Of a stretch of 46,494 bases of DNA, positions 1 through 9,997 are shown piece after piece. Positions within the stretch are counted from its first letter, which is position 1; each line of letters starts with the position of its first letter. The position numbers and the translations under genes were made by a program. The stretch comes from Caulobacter sp. SLTY (GTDB lineage Bacteria > Pseudomonadota > Alphaproteobacteria > Caulobacterales > Caulobacteraceae). Location of the stretch: contig NZ_JAAALA010000035.1 in NCBI RefSeq assembly GCF_009905535.1, positions 1 through 46,494 on the forward strand, read 5' to 3'. The notes beneath the pieces were generated by a model, which saw only the letters and a program-made list of their open reading frames with translations, did no database searches and had not been told where the DNA came from.

Positions 1-80
1 GGTGGTCAGCGCGTAGCCGGCCGCCGCCGCCTCCTGTGGGTACGGAGCCGACGCCGCCGGCCGGCTACGCGCTGACCACC
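1..80. repeat. Near-perfect inverted repeat at the window edge
   Basis: Bases 1-20 are the exact reverse complement of bases 61-80. The pairing continues inward with isolated mismatches to about base 30/51, so almost the whole first 80 bases fold on themselves. One arm encodes residues of the RTX protein linker. A fold-back exactly at a sequence end is a common assembly or amplification artefact, but a real hairpin cannot be excluded. Confidence 0.85.
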
Positions 81-578
81 GGCACGGCCGGCAACAACAC
101 CCTGTTGGGTGGGGCGGGCTCCGACGCCATCCAGGGTCTGGACGGTGCCGACACCCTGTACGGCGCGGGCGCGAACGACTGGCTCAGCGGGGGCCTCGGG
201 TCCGACAGGCTGTTCGGGGAGGCCGGCGACGACGTCCTCTACGGCGGTCTGGCGGCCGATACCCTGACCGGGGGCGCAGGCGCCGACCGGTTTGTCTACT
301 TCCAGGTCGCCGACAGCACCGCCAGCGGCATGGACGTCATTCGCGACTTCAGCGTCGCGGAGGGCGACCTGCTCGACGTCAGCCTGGTCGACGCCAATGC
401 AGGGGTCGCCGGCGACCAGGCCTTCAGTCAGGTCGCGTCCTTCACCGGCGTCGCGGGGCAGATGACGGTCTCGGCCGCCGGGACCCTGACCACCCTGTCC
501 TTCGACACCAACGGCGACTCCGCCGCCGACATGGTGATCCGGGTGTCCGGCACGGTCGGGACCAACTGGATCCTGTAG
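3..578 (+). CDS. RTX calcium-binding repeat protein, C-terminal fragment
   Basis: The frame is open from the left edge, so this is probably the C-terminal end of a larger type I-secreted protein; a GTG at 36 could start a 180-residue product but has no clear ribosome site. After a Pro-rich linker come about seven glycine/aspartate nonapeptides of the GGxGxDxLx type (for example GGAGSDAIQ, GGLGSDRLF, GEAGDDVLY). Such repeats bind calcium in a parallel beta-roll. A typical RTX tail follows (GADRFVYF, then DVIRDFSVAEGDLLDVS), as found after the repeats in T1SS substrates, and carries the uncleaved C-terminal secretion signal. The N-terminal effector part lies outside the window, so its activity cannot be told. 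The first 80 bases form an inverted repeat, so the first 25 or so residues are doubtful. Confidence 0.75.
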   Translation, partial: WSARSRPPPPPVGTEPTPPAGYALTTGTAGNNTLLGGAGSDAIQGLDGADTLYGAGANDWLSGGLGSDRLFGEAGDDVLYGGLAADTLTGGAGADRFVYFQVADSTASGMDVIRDFSVAEGDLLDVSLVDANAGVAGDQAFSQVASFTGVAGQMTVSAAGTLTTLSFDTNGDSAADMVIRVSGTVGTNWIL

Positions 579-619
579 CGCGGGGTTGATCGACGCGCGT
601 CGGGGGAGGAAGGTTGGGC

Positions 620-1570
620 ATGACCCAGTCTCCTCCCCACGAAGTCCTGCTGTCCCACCCCATGCTGGCCCCGATGGAACAGACGCTCACGGGCGCCGGC
701 TATCAGGTTCACAAGCTGTGGGACCACAAGGACCGGCTCGCCTTTCTGGCCGCCGCCGGCCAGCGGGTGCGGGCCGTGGTTCACGCGGGCGAGTTCAAGC
801 TCGACCCCGAGTTCCTGGCGGAGATGCCGCGCCTGGACCTGATCGCCTGTGTCAGTGTCGGCTATGACGGTATCGACGTGCCCTGGTGCAAGGCGCGGGG
901 GATCGCCGTGACCAACTCGGCAGGCCTGAACGCCGATGATGTGGCGGACCATGCGGTGGGGCTGCTGATCGCCGTCTGGCGCGGCATCGTCGAGGGCGAC
1001 AACCGGGTGCGCGGCGGGCAATGGACCCTGACCGACCGGATGCGGCCGCGCCACTCCCTGCGCGGCAAAACGGCCGGCATCGTCGGGCTGGGCCACATCG
1101 GCGAGGCGGTCGCCAGGCGGCTGGATGCGTTCGGCATGCCGATCGCCTGGTGGGGGCCGAACCCGAAGGAGAGCCGCTGGCGACGGGCCGATAGCCTGCT
1201 GGAGCTGGCGAAAGCGAGTGACGCCCTGATGATCTGTACGCGGGGGGACGCCAAGGGGCTGATCTCCCAGGAGATCATCGAGGCGGTCGGGCCGCGCGGC
1301 TGTATCATCAATATCAGCCGGGGGCCGGTGGTTGATGAGGACGCGCTGATCGCCGCCCTCAAGGATGGGCGTCTCGGCATGGCCGGCCTGGACGTCTTCG
1401 CCGAGGAGCCGACGCCGCCGGCGCGATGGCAGGATGTGCCGCATACGGTGCTGACGCCGCACACCGCCGGCGGCACCATGGAGAGCATCCCCCAGATGGT
1501 CGGCATGACCCTGGAGAACCTGCGCCGCTTCTTCCACGGCGAACCGCTTGCGACGCCGGTGGCGGGTTAG
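620..1570 (+). CDS. D-2-hydroxyacid dehydrogenase (NAD(P)-dependent)
   Basis: The 316-residue protein belongs to the D-isomer-specific 2-hydroxyacid dehydrogenases, which interconvert 2-keto acids such as glyoxylate or hydroxypyruvate and D-2-hydroxy acids in the cytoplasm. The nucleotide-binding loop GLGHIG lies at about residues 156-161. The family catalytic triad is visible: Arg in INISRG (about 234), Glu in DVFAEEP (about 263) and His in TPHTAGG (about 281). I chose ATG 620 because AGGAAGG (607-613) sits six bases before it; an in-frame TTG at 614 abuts that site and is too close. The substrate cannot be fixed from sequence; a glyoxylate/hydroxypyruvate reductase is the likeliest reading. 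It stands alone, convergent with a small minus-strand gene that overlaps its stop. Confidence 0.85.
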   Translation: MTQSPPHEVLLSHPMLAPMEQTLTGAGYQVHKLWDHKDRLAFLAAAGQRVRAVVHAGEFKLDPEFLAEMPRLDLIACVSVGYDGIDVPWCKARGIAVTNSAGLNADDVADHAVGLLIAVWRGIVEGDNRVRGGQWTLTDRMRPRHSLRGKTAGIVGLGHIGEAVARRLDAFGMPIAWWGPNPKESRWRRADSLLELAKASDALMICTRGDAKGLISQEIIEAVGPRGCIINISRGPVVDEDALIAALKDGRLGMAGLDVFAEEPTPPARWQDVPHTVLTPHTAGGTMESIPQMVGMTLENLRRFFHGEPLATPVAG

Positions 1571-1668
1571 CCGAGCAGGAGAAGCAGCGCGCCGCCGGCC
1601 AGAAGAGCTCCGAACAGCACGGCTGCGACCAGTCGGTGGCGTGGGTTGCGAATGAAGTGGCCGAGCAT
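1567..1668 (-). CDS. Putative 33-residue single-pass membrane peptide
   Basis: The short frame encodes a basic N-terminus (HFIRNPRHR) and one hydrophobic helix to the C-terminus (LVAAVLFGALLAGGALLLLLG), which would place it in the inner membrane. A GGGGA sequence lies about eight bases before the ATG. Its stop overlaps the stop of the dehydrogenase gene on the other strand by a few bases. Support comes from its upstream region: a 14-bp palindrome identical to the one before the SPFH gene at 17.2 kb lies 38 bases before the ATG, in the same orientation relative to the gene. An upstream in-frame extension to 1770 would run through that palindrome and is less likely. No family is recognised. Confidence 0.45.
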   Translation of the reverse strand: MLGHFIRNPRHRLVAAVLFGALLAGGALLLLLG

Positions 1669-1706
1669 GATCTGTCCCCGTTCCTGATCCTGTGGCGACA
1701 CTATCA

Positions 1707-1720
1707 AAGTGATATCACTT
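1707..1720. promoter_or_regulatory. Palindromic operator AAGTGATATCACTT, copy 1
   Basis: This is a perfect 14-bp palindrome. Read on the minus strand it continues as AAGTGATATCACTTTGATA, and the copy at 17182-17197 continues as AAGTGATATCACTTTCATA, so 18 of 19 bases agree in that direction. The matching flank favours leftward transcription of the small membrane peptide ending at 1567, although the ArsR-family gene at 1794 is also near. A DNA-binding role is inferred from symmetry and recurrence. Confidence 0.65.
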
Positions 1721-1757
1721 CTGTCGAGGCCAATGGGCGAGCGGCCTGTCTCGACGC

Positions 1758-1787
1758 TTGACTTAAACACATAAAGATATCTTTATA
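1758..1787 (+). promoter_or_regulatory. Promoter with overlapping 16-bp operator for the ArsR-methyltransferase gene
   Basis: TTGACT (1758-1763) and TTTATA (1782-1787), 18 bases apart, look like -35 and -10 boxes. A perfect palindrome ATAAAGATATCTTTAT (1771-1786) covers the spacer and the -10 box, where a repressor would block polymerase. ArsR-family proteins bind such AT-rich palindromes, so autoregulation by the next gene is the natural inference. Transcription would begin near 1794, the A of the ATG, giving a leaderless message; no ribosome site is seen. Confidence 0.65.
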
Positions 1788-1793
1788 TCCCCC

Positions 1794-2765
1794 ATGAGCC
1801 AGGGATCGGTCCAGACCGTGGAGATGCTGCGCGCGGCCGGAGAGCCGACCCGTCTGCGCATCCTCAGCCTGCTGGCTGCCGAGGAGCTGAGCGTCCTCGA
1901 ACTTTGCCGCATTCTGGACCAGAGCCAGCCCCGAGTCTCCCGTCACCTGAAGCTGTTGGCCGAGGCCGGGTTGGTTCAGCGGTTCCCGGACGGGGCCTGG
2001 GTCTTCTACCGGCTGAGCGGCGCCGAAACCGCCCGGCGGCTCGTCGATGTGCTGCTGGATCTGACCGATGACGGCGATCCGGTGCTTCGCCGCGATGGCG
2101 ACCGGTTAGCGGCCGTGCAGGCCGAACGCACCAACGAAGCGACGGCCTATTTCGCCAGAAACGCCGAGCAATGGGACAAGATCCGCACCCTCTACGCCTC
2201 GGAATCCCAAGTCGAGGCCGCCATCGAGAGAGCCGCGGGGCAGGGAGCGCTGGGTCAGCTGGTCGATCTGGGCGCCGGGACCGGCCGCATGCTGACCCTG
2301 CTGGGCACGCGGGCCGAGCGGGCCATCGGGCTGGATCTTTCACAGCAGATGCTCAACATCGCCCGCGTCAATGTCAGCGAGGCGGGGCTGGCCGGCTGTG
2401 AGCTGCGACACGGGGACATCTTCGCCACCGGCCTGCCGGGCGGCTGCGCCGACCTGGTGACGGTGCACCAGGTGCTGCACTACCTCAGCGATCCCGCCGC
2501 CGCGGTCGCCGAGGCGGCGCGGCTGGTGGCGCCGGGCGGACGGCTGCTGATCATAGACTTCGCCCCGCACGGCCTGGAATTCCTGCGCAGCCAGCACCAG
2601 CACCGCCGGCTCGGCCTGTCCGACGACGAGGTCCTGCTCTGGCTGGACGCCGCCGGCCTTGAGGGCGAAGTGAGCGAGACCCTGCCCACGGCCGACGGCC
2701 AGGGCCTGACCATCAAGATCTGGGCCGGCTCCCGGCCCGCCAACACCAACAGGAGCGCCGCATGA
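1794..2765 (+). CDS. ArsR-family regulator fused to a SAM-dependent methyltransferase domain (SahR-like)
   Basis: The 323-residue protein has an N-terminal winged helix of ArsR type (about residues 5-95, recognition helix near QSQPRVSRHLKLL, 43-55). A class I methyltransferase domain follows (about 120-310) with SAM motif I VDLGAGTGR (157-165). In Proteobacteria such fusions next to methionine genes are known as SahR-type regulators, which sense S-adenosylhomocysteine and repress methionine-cycle genes. That role is inferred from architecture and from the metF and metH genes directly downstream. The metal-binding cysteines of arsenic sensors are not evident. Its last four bases overlap the metF start (ATGA), so it heads the operon, probably as an autorepressor through the 1771-1786 palindrome. 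Confidence 0.85.
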   Translation: MSQGSVQTVEMLRAAGEPTRLRILSLLAAEELSVLELCRILDQSQPRVSRHLKLLAEAGLVQRFPDGAWVFYRLSGAETARRLVDVLLDLTDDGDPVLRRDGDRLAAVQAERTNEATAYFARNAEQWDKIRTLYASESQVEAAIERAAGQGALGQLVDLGAGTGRMLTLLGTRAERAIGLDLSQQMLNIARVNVSEAGLAGCELRHGDIFATGLPGGCADLVTVHQVLHYLSDPAAAVAEAARLVAPGGRLLIIDFAPHGLEFLRSQHQHRRLGLSDDEVLLWLDAAGLEGEVSETLPTADGQGLTIKIWAGSRPANTNRSAA

Positions 2766-3694
2766 GCCCGCCCCGCCGCGTCATCGGACCGGTCGCCCGC
2801 TCGGCCGAACGGCCCAACCGCAAGCTCGGCATCAGCTTCGAGTTCTCCCCGCCCAAGACCCCGGAAGCGGAAGAGAACCTGTGGCAGGCCATCCGCCGGC
2901 TGGAACCGCTGCAGCCCGACTTCGTCTCGGTGACCTATGGCGCCGGCGGCTCGACCCGCGACCGCACTCACCGCACCGTCAAGCGCATGGTCGAGGAAAC
3001 CAGCCTGAAGCCGGCCGCCCACCTGACCTGTGTCGAGGCGTCCTGCGAGGACGTGGACCAGGTGATTCGCGACTACTGGGACGCCGGCGTCCGCCATCTG
3101 GTGGCCCTGCGCGGCGATCCGCCCGGTCAGATCGGCGGAGAGTACGTGCCCCGCGCCGACGGCTATGCCAACGCCACCGAGCTGACCCGGGCGGCGCGGG
3201 CCATCCATCCCTTCGAGGTGCTGGTCGGGGTCTATCCCGAGGGGCATCCGGAGAACCCCAGCCTGGACAAGGACATCGACGTCCTGAAGGCGAAGGTCGA
3301 CGCCGGGGCGACGCGCGGCATCACTCAGTTCTTCTTCGAGATCGACCCCTTCCTTCGCTTCATGGAAAAGGTGCGGGCGGCGGGGATCACCATTCCGATC
3401 TCGCCGGGGATCATGCCGGTCAGCAACTTCAAGGGCTTGGTGAGGATGGCCGGGGCCTGTGGCGCGAGCATACCGGGCTGGCTGGCCAATCTGTTCGACG
3501 GGCTCGACGGCGACCCCGAGACCCGGCGCCTGATCGCCTGCAGCGTGGCCGCCGAGATGTGCGCCAAGCTGGAGGAGCAGGGGTTCAGCGACTTCCATTT
3601 CTACACCCTGAACCGGGCTGACCTGGTGTATGCCATCTGCCGCGTGCTGGGGGTGCGCGAGCCAGCGTCGACGCCGGCGGAGGCCGCCGCATGA
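2762..3694 (+). CDS. metF: 5,10-methylenetetrahydrofolate reductase
   Basis: MetF reduces methylene-THF to 5-methyl-THF with an FAD cofactor, supplying the methyl group used by the methionine synthase encoded downstream. The 310-residue length matches the bacterial single-domain enzyme. Characteristic stretches are SFEFSPPKTPEAEENLW near residues 25-41 with the catalytic Glu of FEF, the FVSVTYGAGGSTRDRT folate/FAD segment, HLTC, and ALRGDPP. The start overlaps the regulator stop and the stop overlaps the next start, both by ATGA, which indicates translational coupling in one operon. Confidence 0.95.
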   Translation: MSPPRRVIGPVARSAERPNRKLGISFEFSPPKTPEAEENLWQAIRRLEPLQPDFVSVTYGAGGSTRDRTHRTVKRMVEETSLKPAAHLTCVEASCEDVDQVIRDYWDAGVRHLVALRGDPPGQIGGEYVPRADGYANATELTRAARAIHPFEVLVGVYPEGHPENPSLDKDIDVLKAKVDAGATRGITQFFFEIDPFLRFMEKVRAAGITIPISPGIMPVSNFKGLVRMAGACGASIPGWLANLFDGLDGDPETRRLIACSVAAEMCAKLEEQGFSDFHFYTLNRADLVYAICRVLGVREPASTPAEAAA

Positions 3695-4551
3695 CCATCA
3701 AGAAAACCCTGATCGCCCTCGCTGCTGGAGCCGCCCTATTCGGGACCGCCGCCCTGGCGCAGTTCCCGGCCGGCTGGACCAAGCCGGCCACCGGCTTCAC
3801 CGTGATCGGCAACATCCATTATGTCGGGACCGAGGGGCTGTCGGCCTGGCTGATCACCAGCCCCAAGGGCCACATCCTGATCGACGGCGGCATGCCGCAG
3901 AACGCCGCCCTCGTGGAGGCCAACATCAAGGCCCTGGGCTTCAAGCTGAGCGACGTCGACCTGATCCTCAACAGCCACGCCCACTTCGACCATTCGGGCG
4001 CCCTGGCGGCGCTGAAGAAGAGCACCGGGGCAGTGGTGATCGCCAGCGCCGGCGACAAATGGGCCCTGGAGAACGGCAAGTACCCGGGCTCCGAGGACGT
4101 TGCCGCCTACGCCTTCCCGTCGGTGAAGGTGGACAAGACCGTGGCCGACGGCGAGGTGCTGACGGTCGGCGGCAACAGCCTGAAGGCCGTCCTGACCCCC
4201 GGCCACAGCAAGGGCTGCACCTCCTGGACCACGACGGTCAAGGATGGCGCCAAGACCTACAGGGTTGTGTTCTGGTGCAGCACCTCGGTCGCCGCAAATC
4301 GACTGGCGCCCAATCCGCAATACCCCGGCATCGTTGACGACTACCGCAAGACCTTCGCCAGGCTGGGCAAGCTGGAGGCCGACGTCTTCCTGGCCCCACA
4401 TCCCGAGCAGATGGGGCTGTGGACCAAGAAGGCCGCCATGGGGGCCGGCAAGCCCAACCCCTTCGTCGATCCCACCGAGCTGTCACGGGTCAACGCCAAG
4501 TCCGAGGCGGACTTCAAGGCCCAGCTCGCCAACCAGGAAGCCGCCAAATGA
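3691..4551 (+). CDS. Subclass B3 metallo-beta-lactamase, CAU-1/Mbl1B-like
   Basis: The 286-residue protein has a signal peptide (MTIKKTLIALAAGAALFGTAALA) and would act in the periplasm. The two-zinc site of B3 enzymes is intact: HAHFDH gives His96, His98, Asp100 and His101; GHSKGCTSW gives His172; PHPEQ gives His237; and a serine (FWCST, Ser197) stands where B1 and B2 enzymes have cysteine. The family hydrolyses beta-lactams, and the Caulobacter enzymes CAU-1 and Mbl1B belong to it. Unusually for a resistance-type gene it is embedded in a methionine operon, overlapping metF and metH by four bases each, with no sign of recent transfer. It is probably a native chromosomal enzyme; whether drug hydrolysis is its natural task is open. 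Confidence 0.88.
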   Translation: MTIKKTLIALAAGAALFGTAALAQFPAGWTKPATGFTVIGNIHYVGTEGLSAWLITSPKGHILIDGGMPQNAALVEANIKALGFKLSDVDLILNSHAHFDHSGALAALKKSTGAVVIASAGDKWALENGKYPGSEDVAAYAFPSVKVDKTVADGEVLTVGGNSLKAVLTPGHSKGCTSWTTTVKDGAKTYRVVFWCSTSVAANRLAPNPQYPGIVDDYRKTFARLGKLEADVFLAPHPEQMGLWTKKAAMGAGKPNPFVDPTELSRVNAKSEADFKAQLANQEAAK

Positions 4552-5609
4552 CCCGGCAAGAGCGCATCGCCAAGCTGAAGCAGATCGCCAAGGAGCGCAT
4601 CCTGATCCTCGACGGCAGCTGGGGCGTGATGTTCCAGCGCGAGGGGCTGACGGAGGAGGACTTCCGGGCTGAACGGTTCAAGGACCACCCCGGCCAGCTG
4701 AAGGGCAACAACGACATCCTCTGCCTGACCCGGCCGGACCTGGTTCAGAAGCTGCATGAGGCCTATTTCGCCGCCGGCGCCGACATCAGCGAGACCAACA
4801 CCTTCAGCGCCACCTGGATCGCCCAGGAGGACTACAAGTGCGAAGCGGCGGTCTGGGACATCAACTACCAGGGCGCGCTGCTGGCCCGGGCGGCGGCCGA
4901 CAAGTTCAACGCCGCCGAGCCGGAGAAGCCGCGCTTCGTCGCCGGCTCGATCGGGCCGCTGAACAAGATGTTGTCGATGAGCTCGGACGTGAACGATCCG
5001 GGCGCCCGGCTGGTCACCTTCGATCAGGTTTATGACGCCTATCGCGAACAGGTGAAGGCCCTGCATGAAGGCGGCGTCGACCTGTTCCTGATCGAGACCA
5101 TCACCGACACCCTGAACTGCAAGGCCGCGATCAAGGCGATCCTGGATCTGGAGGACGAGGGGCTGGAGCGGCTGCCGATCTGGATCAGCGGCACCATCAC
5201 CGACCGTTCGGGCCGCACCCTGTCCGGCCAGACGGCCGAGGCCTTCTGGAACAGCGTCAAGCACGCCAAGCCGTTCGCGGTGGGCTTCAACTGCGCGCTG
5301 GGCGCCGACCTGATGCGGCCGCACATCGCCGAGATGGCTCGGGTGGCCGACACCCTGGTCGCCGCCTATCCCAACGCCGGCCTGCCCAACGCCATGGGCC
5401 AGTACGACGAGGAGCCGCACGAGACCGCCTGCCACCTGCATGAGTGGGCCGAGAGCGGCCTGGTCAACATCCTGGGCGGCTGCTGCGGGACGACGCCGGA
5501 CCACATCCGCCACGTGGCCGAATCGGTGAAGGGCAAGGCGCCGCGCGTGCCGCCGGAACGGCCCAAGGCCATGCGCCTGGCCGGCCTGGAGCCGTTCGAG
5601 CTCGCGTGA
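4548..5609 (+). CDS. metH: Methionine synthase, homocysteine-binding module (split MetH, N-terminal part)
   Basis: The 353 residues correspond to the first barrel of cobalamin-dependent methionine synthase, which binds and activates homocysteine through zinc. The zinc ligands are present: Cys249 in GFNCALG and Cys312-Cys313 in [18 protein letters not shown] near residue 21 is the usual start of the domain. The protein stops after the barrel. The folate, B12 and reactivation domains are encoded separately from 6444, so the two polypeptides must assemble in trans; a similar split is known in other alphaproteobacteria. The start overlaps the beta-lactamase stop (ATGA). Its stop overlaps the next start (TGATG). 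Confidence 0.93.
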   Translation: MTRQERIAKLKQIAKERILILDGSWGVMFQREGLTEEDFRAERFKDHPGQLKGNNDILCLTRPDLVQKLHEAYFAAGADISETNTFSATWIAQEDYKCEAAVWDINYQGALLARAAADKFNAAEPEKPRFVAGSIGPLNKMLSMSSDVNDPGARLVTFDQVYDAYREQVKALHEGGVDLFLIETITDTLNCKAAIKAILDLEDEGLERLPIWISGTITDRSGRTLSGQTAEAFWNSVKHAKPFAVGFNCALGADLMRPHIAEMARVADTLVAAYPNAGLPNAMGQYDEEPHETACHLHEWAESGLVNILGGCCGTTPDHIRHVAESVKGKAPRVPPERPKAMRLAGLEPFELA

Positions 5610-6058
5610 TGACAACCGGCGGACAGGATGCGCGCGCCCGGCTGCGGGAGGCGCTTGACGAGATGGCGTCGAGCCTGCCGCCTCGCGCGGTCACGGTCAG
5701 CCACAGGCCGGAAATGGATGAGTACGAACTCTTCCCTGGGCCGCCGGCCGCCGACCTCGAGGTCAGCTTCGGCGACAGCTGGGCGGAACTGAACACAATG
5801 TCCTCGGAGTTCATTCTGGACTTCAGGAAGGACCGGAAAAGTATCGACTGGTTCCTGGCGATCTGTGATGCCGTCCGTGACGGCCGGGTGTGGGAGGTGC
5901 GAAGCCGCTGGGGCTGCGTACAGCGCACGGTCTATCGTCTTCAGTCACGGGGTGTGCGGCAAGTGCTTCGCGACACGGGCTACGGCACGGTGCGACCCGG
6001 ACATCTGCCTCGTCGCGAACGCGTGGCGCCCTGGCCAAGGGAAGAGGCGAGGGCATGA
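5609..6058 (+). CDS. Unknown protein between the two metH halves (149 residues)
   Basis: I do not recognise this protein. It is soluble, with no signal peptide or membrane helix. Its middle part (about 45-110: [46 protein letters not shown]) looks like a compact alpha/beta domain. The last 30 residues are Arg/Pro-rich and less convincing, so a frameshift near the end is possible. Third-position GC is visibly lower than in the metH parts, which could mean recent acquisition or weak constraint. Start and stop overlap the neighbouring genes (TGATG and ATGA), which supports translation as part of the operon. Confidence 0.6.
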   Translation: MTTGGQDARARLREALDEMASSLPPRAVTVSHRPEMDEYELFPGPPAADLEVSFGDSWAELNTMSSEFILDFRKDRKSIDWFLAICDAVRDGRVWEVRSRWGCVQRTVYRLQSRGVRQVLRDTGYGTVRPGHLPRRERVAPWPREEARA

Positions 6059-6443
6059 CCGTCAAGCTCAACAAGGCCGACGCCCTCACCACGACTGAAA
6101 CCGAGCTCCTGCGCGACCTGCGCAGCCGGCTGGGCCGCGCGACCAACGACAAGGCCGCCGCGGTGCTGGTCAACGCGCTGGTGCAGACCGCGCCGCGCGT
6201 CGATATCGGCCCGGCGCCGGGCGATCCGGTGCTGGATGCCAAGGATTTCGAGGTCTTCAAGACGGTCGTGGCGGGGGCGTCGATGGCGCAGCTCCGTGCG
6301 GCGGTCGCCGGCCTCAAGCAACTTCATGGGCAAGGCCCCGGTCCGGTGATGAAAGCCGTCACCGCCGGCCTGCCCCAGGCGGTGATCAGTCGCCGACTGG
6401 CCCTGGGTGGCCGCGAACCCGCTCTAGATAACGGATTGCTGTA

Positions 6444-6444
<1 letters not shown>
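6055..6444 (+). CDS. Unknown helical protein between the two metH halves (129 residues)
   Basis: No family is recognised. The sequence is predicted mostly helical and soluble ([22 protein letters not shown], then [21 protein letters not shown]). It starts by a four-base overlap with the previous gene and ends in a TAG whose G is also the first base of the GTG start of the C-terminal metH part. That tight packing argues that it is expressed with methionine synthase. A link to assembly or reductive activation of the split enzyme is conceivable but only from position. Confidence 0.65.
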
Positions 6445-9101
<2,657 letters not shown>

Positions 9102-9112
9102 ACCTTGAAGGG

Positions 9113-9139
9113 TCCTTCTCCCGCTTGTTGGGAGAAGGA
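9113..9139. terminator. Hairpin between convergent genes, possible terminator or small repeat
   Basis: A perfect 10-bp stem (TCCTTCTCCC at 9113-9122 with GGGAGAAGGA at 9130-9139) encloses a 7-base loop. It sits between the convergent ends of metH and the 9144 gene, so it could terminate both. There is no T-run, so it may instead be a short dispersed palindrome. Confidence 0.5.
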
Positions 9140-9143
9140 ACGT

Positions 9144-9980
9144 CTAATCCTGAGGCCCGCGCAGGACCGGGGCGTCCTCGTCCGTGGCGTCCGGCTCGGC
9201 CGCCGGCTCTTCCTCGGGGGCCGCCGGCTCGGCGGCTTCGTCTTCCGGATTGGCGGCGACCTGTTCGGCTGGGGCGGCTTCGCCGGGCAGCAGGTAGTCG
9301 ATGCTGTTCTGCGGATCGGTCGCCTTCTCGCCAAGCGGCGTACCCTCCACCGGCGCGGCGGTCGTGTCCGGCGTCAGCGGCGTGGTGGGGACCGTCATCA
9401 CATCCTCCGGCGGGGGCGGCGGCGGGGCGGCGGGCTTGACGTTGTAGGTGAGGGCCTGGCCGAACAGGCTGGACTTGGCCTCCAGCCGCTCGGCGGTCGG
9501 CACGCAGCGGCCGGGCAGGCCCCAGCTCATCCACTCACGGGCCAGATACTTCTTGTCCTTGGTGTCGCGCACCATGCCCCAGATCTGGCCGCCCTTGCGC
9601 AGGTTCTCGGCGCCGTAGGGGGCGATCGGCTTGGGAGAGGCCTTCTCGGCCGCCTCCATGGCGCGGCGGAATTGTTTCAGGGTGTCGCGGCCGGCGTCGC
9701 GCTGGGTCTTGTAGCCGTCCATATCCATGGGCGGGGCGCCGGGCAGCTTCGACATCCGGACCTCGATGTCCTCGACGTCCTCGATCACCTTGTCATACAG
9801 CCCGATGTGACCGGACAGGGCGCCGTAGCACCAGGCCACCAGGCCGTAGTCGTCGCTGGGGGCGCCGGCCGGCACGGGGTACTCCTGTTCCAGCGTCGGC
9901 GGGGCTTCGGCCGCCTCCGGCTGCGGCGCGGCCTCCTGGGCCAGCATCAGGGAAAGCAGAACGGCGAGGATGGGGGACAT
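9144..9980 (-). CDS. Exported hypothetical protein with Pro/Glu-rich tail
   Basis: The 278-residue product has a short signal peptide (MSPILAVLLSLMLAQE) and would be periplasmic. Residues about 40-175 form a globular domain with two cysteines (AWCYG, about 51; GRCVP, about 158) that could form a disulfide. After APPPPPPED the last 90 residues are low-complexity Pro/Ala/Glu/Thr. I do not recognise the family. It starts 17 bases after the oxoprolinase stop on the same strand and may be cotranscribed with it, though nothing suggests a shared function. Confidence 0.75.
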   Translation of the reverse strand: MSPILAVLLSLMLAQEAAPQPEAAEAPPTLEQEYPVPAGAPSDDYGLVAWCYGALSGHIGLYDKVIEDVEDIEVRMSKLPGAPPMDMDGYKTQRDAGRDTLKQFRRAMEAAEKASPKPIAPYGAENLRKGGQIWGMVRDTKDKKYLAREWMSWGLPGRCVPTAERLEAKSSLFGQALTYNVKPAAPPPPPPEDVMTVPTTPLTPDTTAAPVEGTPLGEKATDPQNSIDYLLPGEAAPAEQVAANPEDEAAEPAAPEEEPAAEPDATDEDAPVLRGPQD

Positions 9981-9997
9981 TCAGTCGTCCTTTGAAT

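Noticed and set aside
1707..1786. The SPFH-type palindrome and the ArsR palindrome as one motif, because both contain GATATC
   Set aside because: Outside the central six bases they differ (AAGT/ACTT against ATAAA/TTTAT), so they are likely sites for different proteins.
9105..9995. Plus-strand frame opposite the exported hypothetical gene
   Set aside because: The minus-strand frame has a signal peptide, a globular domain and a natural end, while the plus-strand translation is Gly/Arg repeats typical of a shadow frame.
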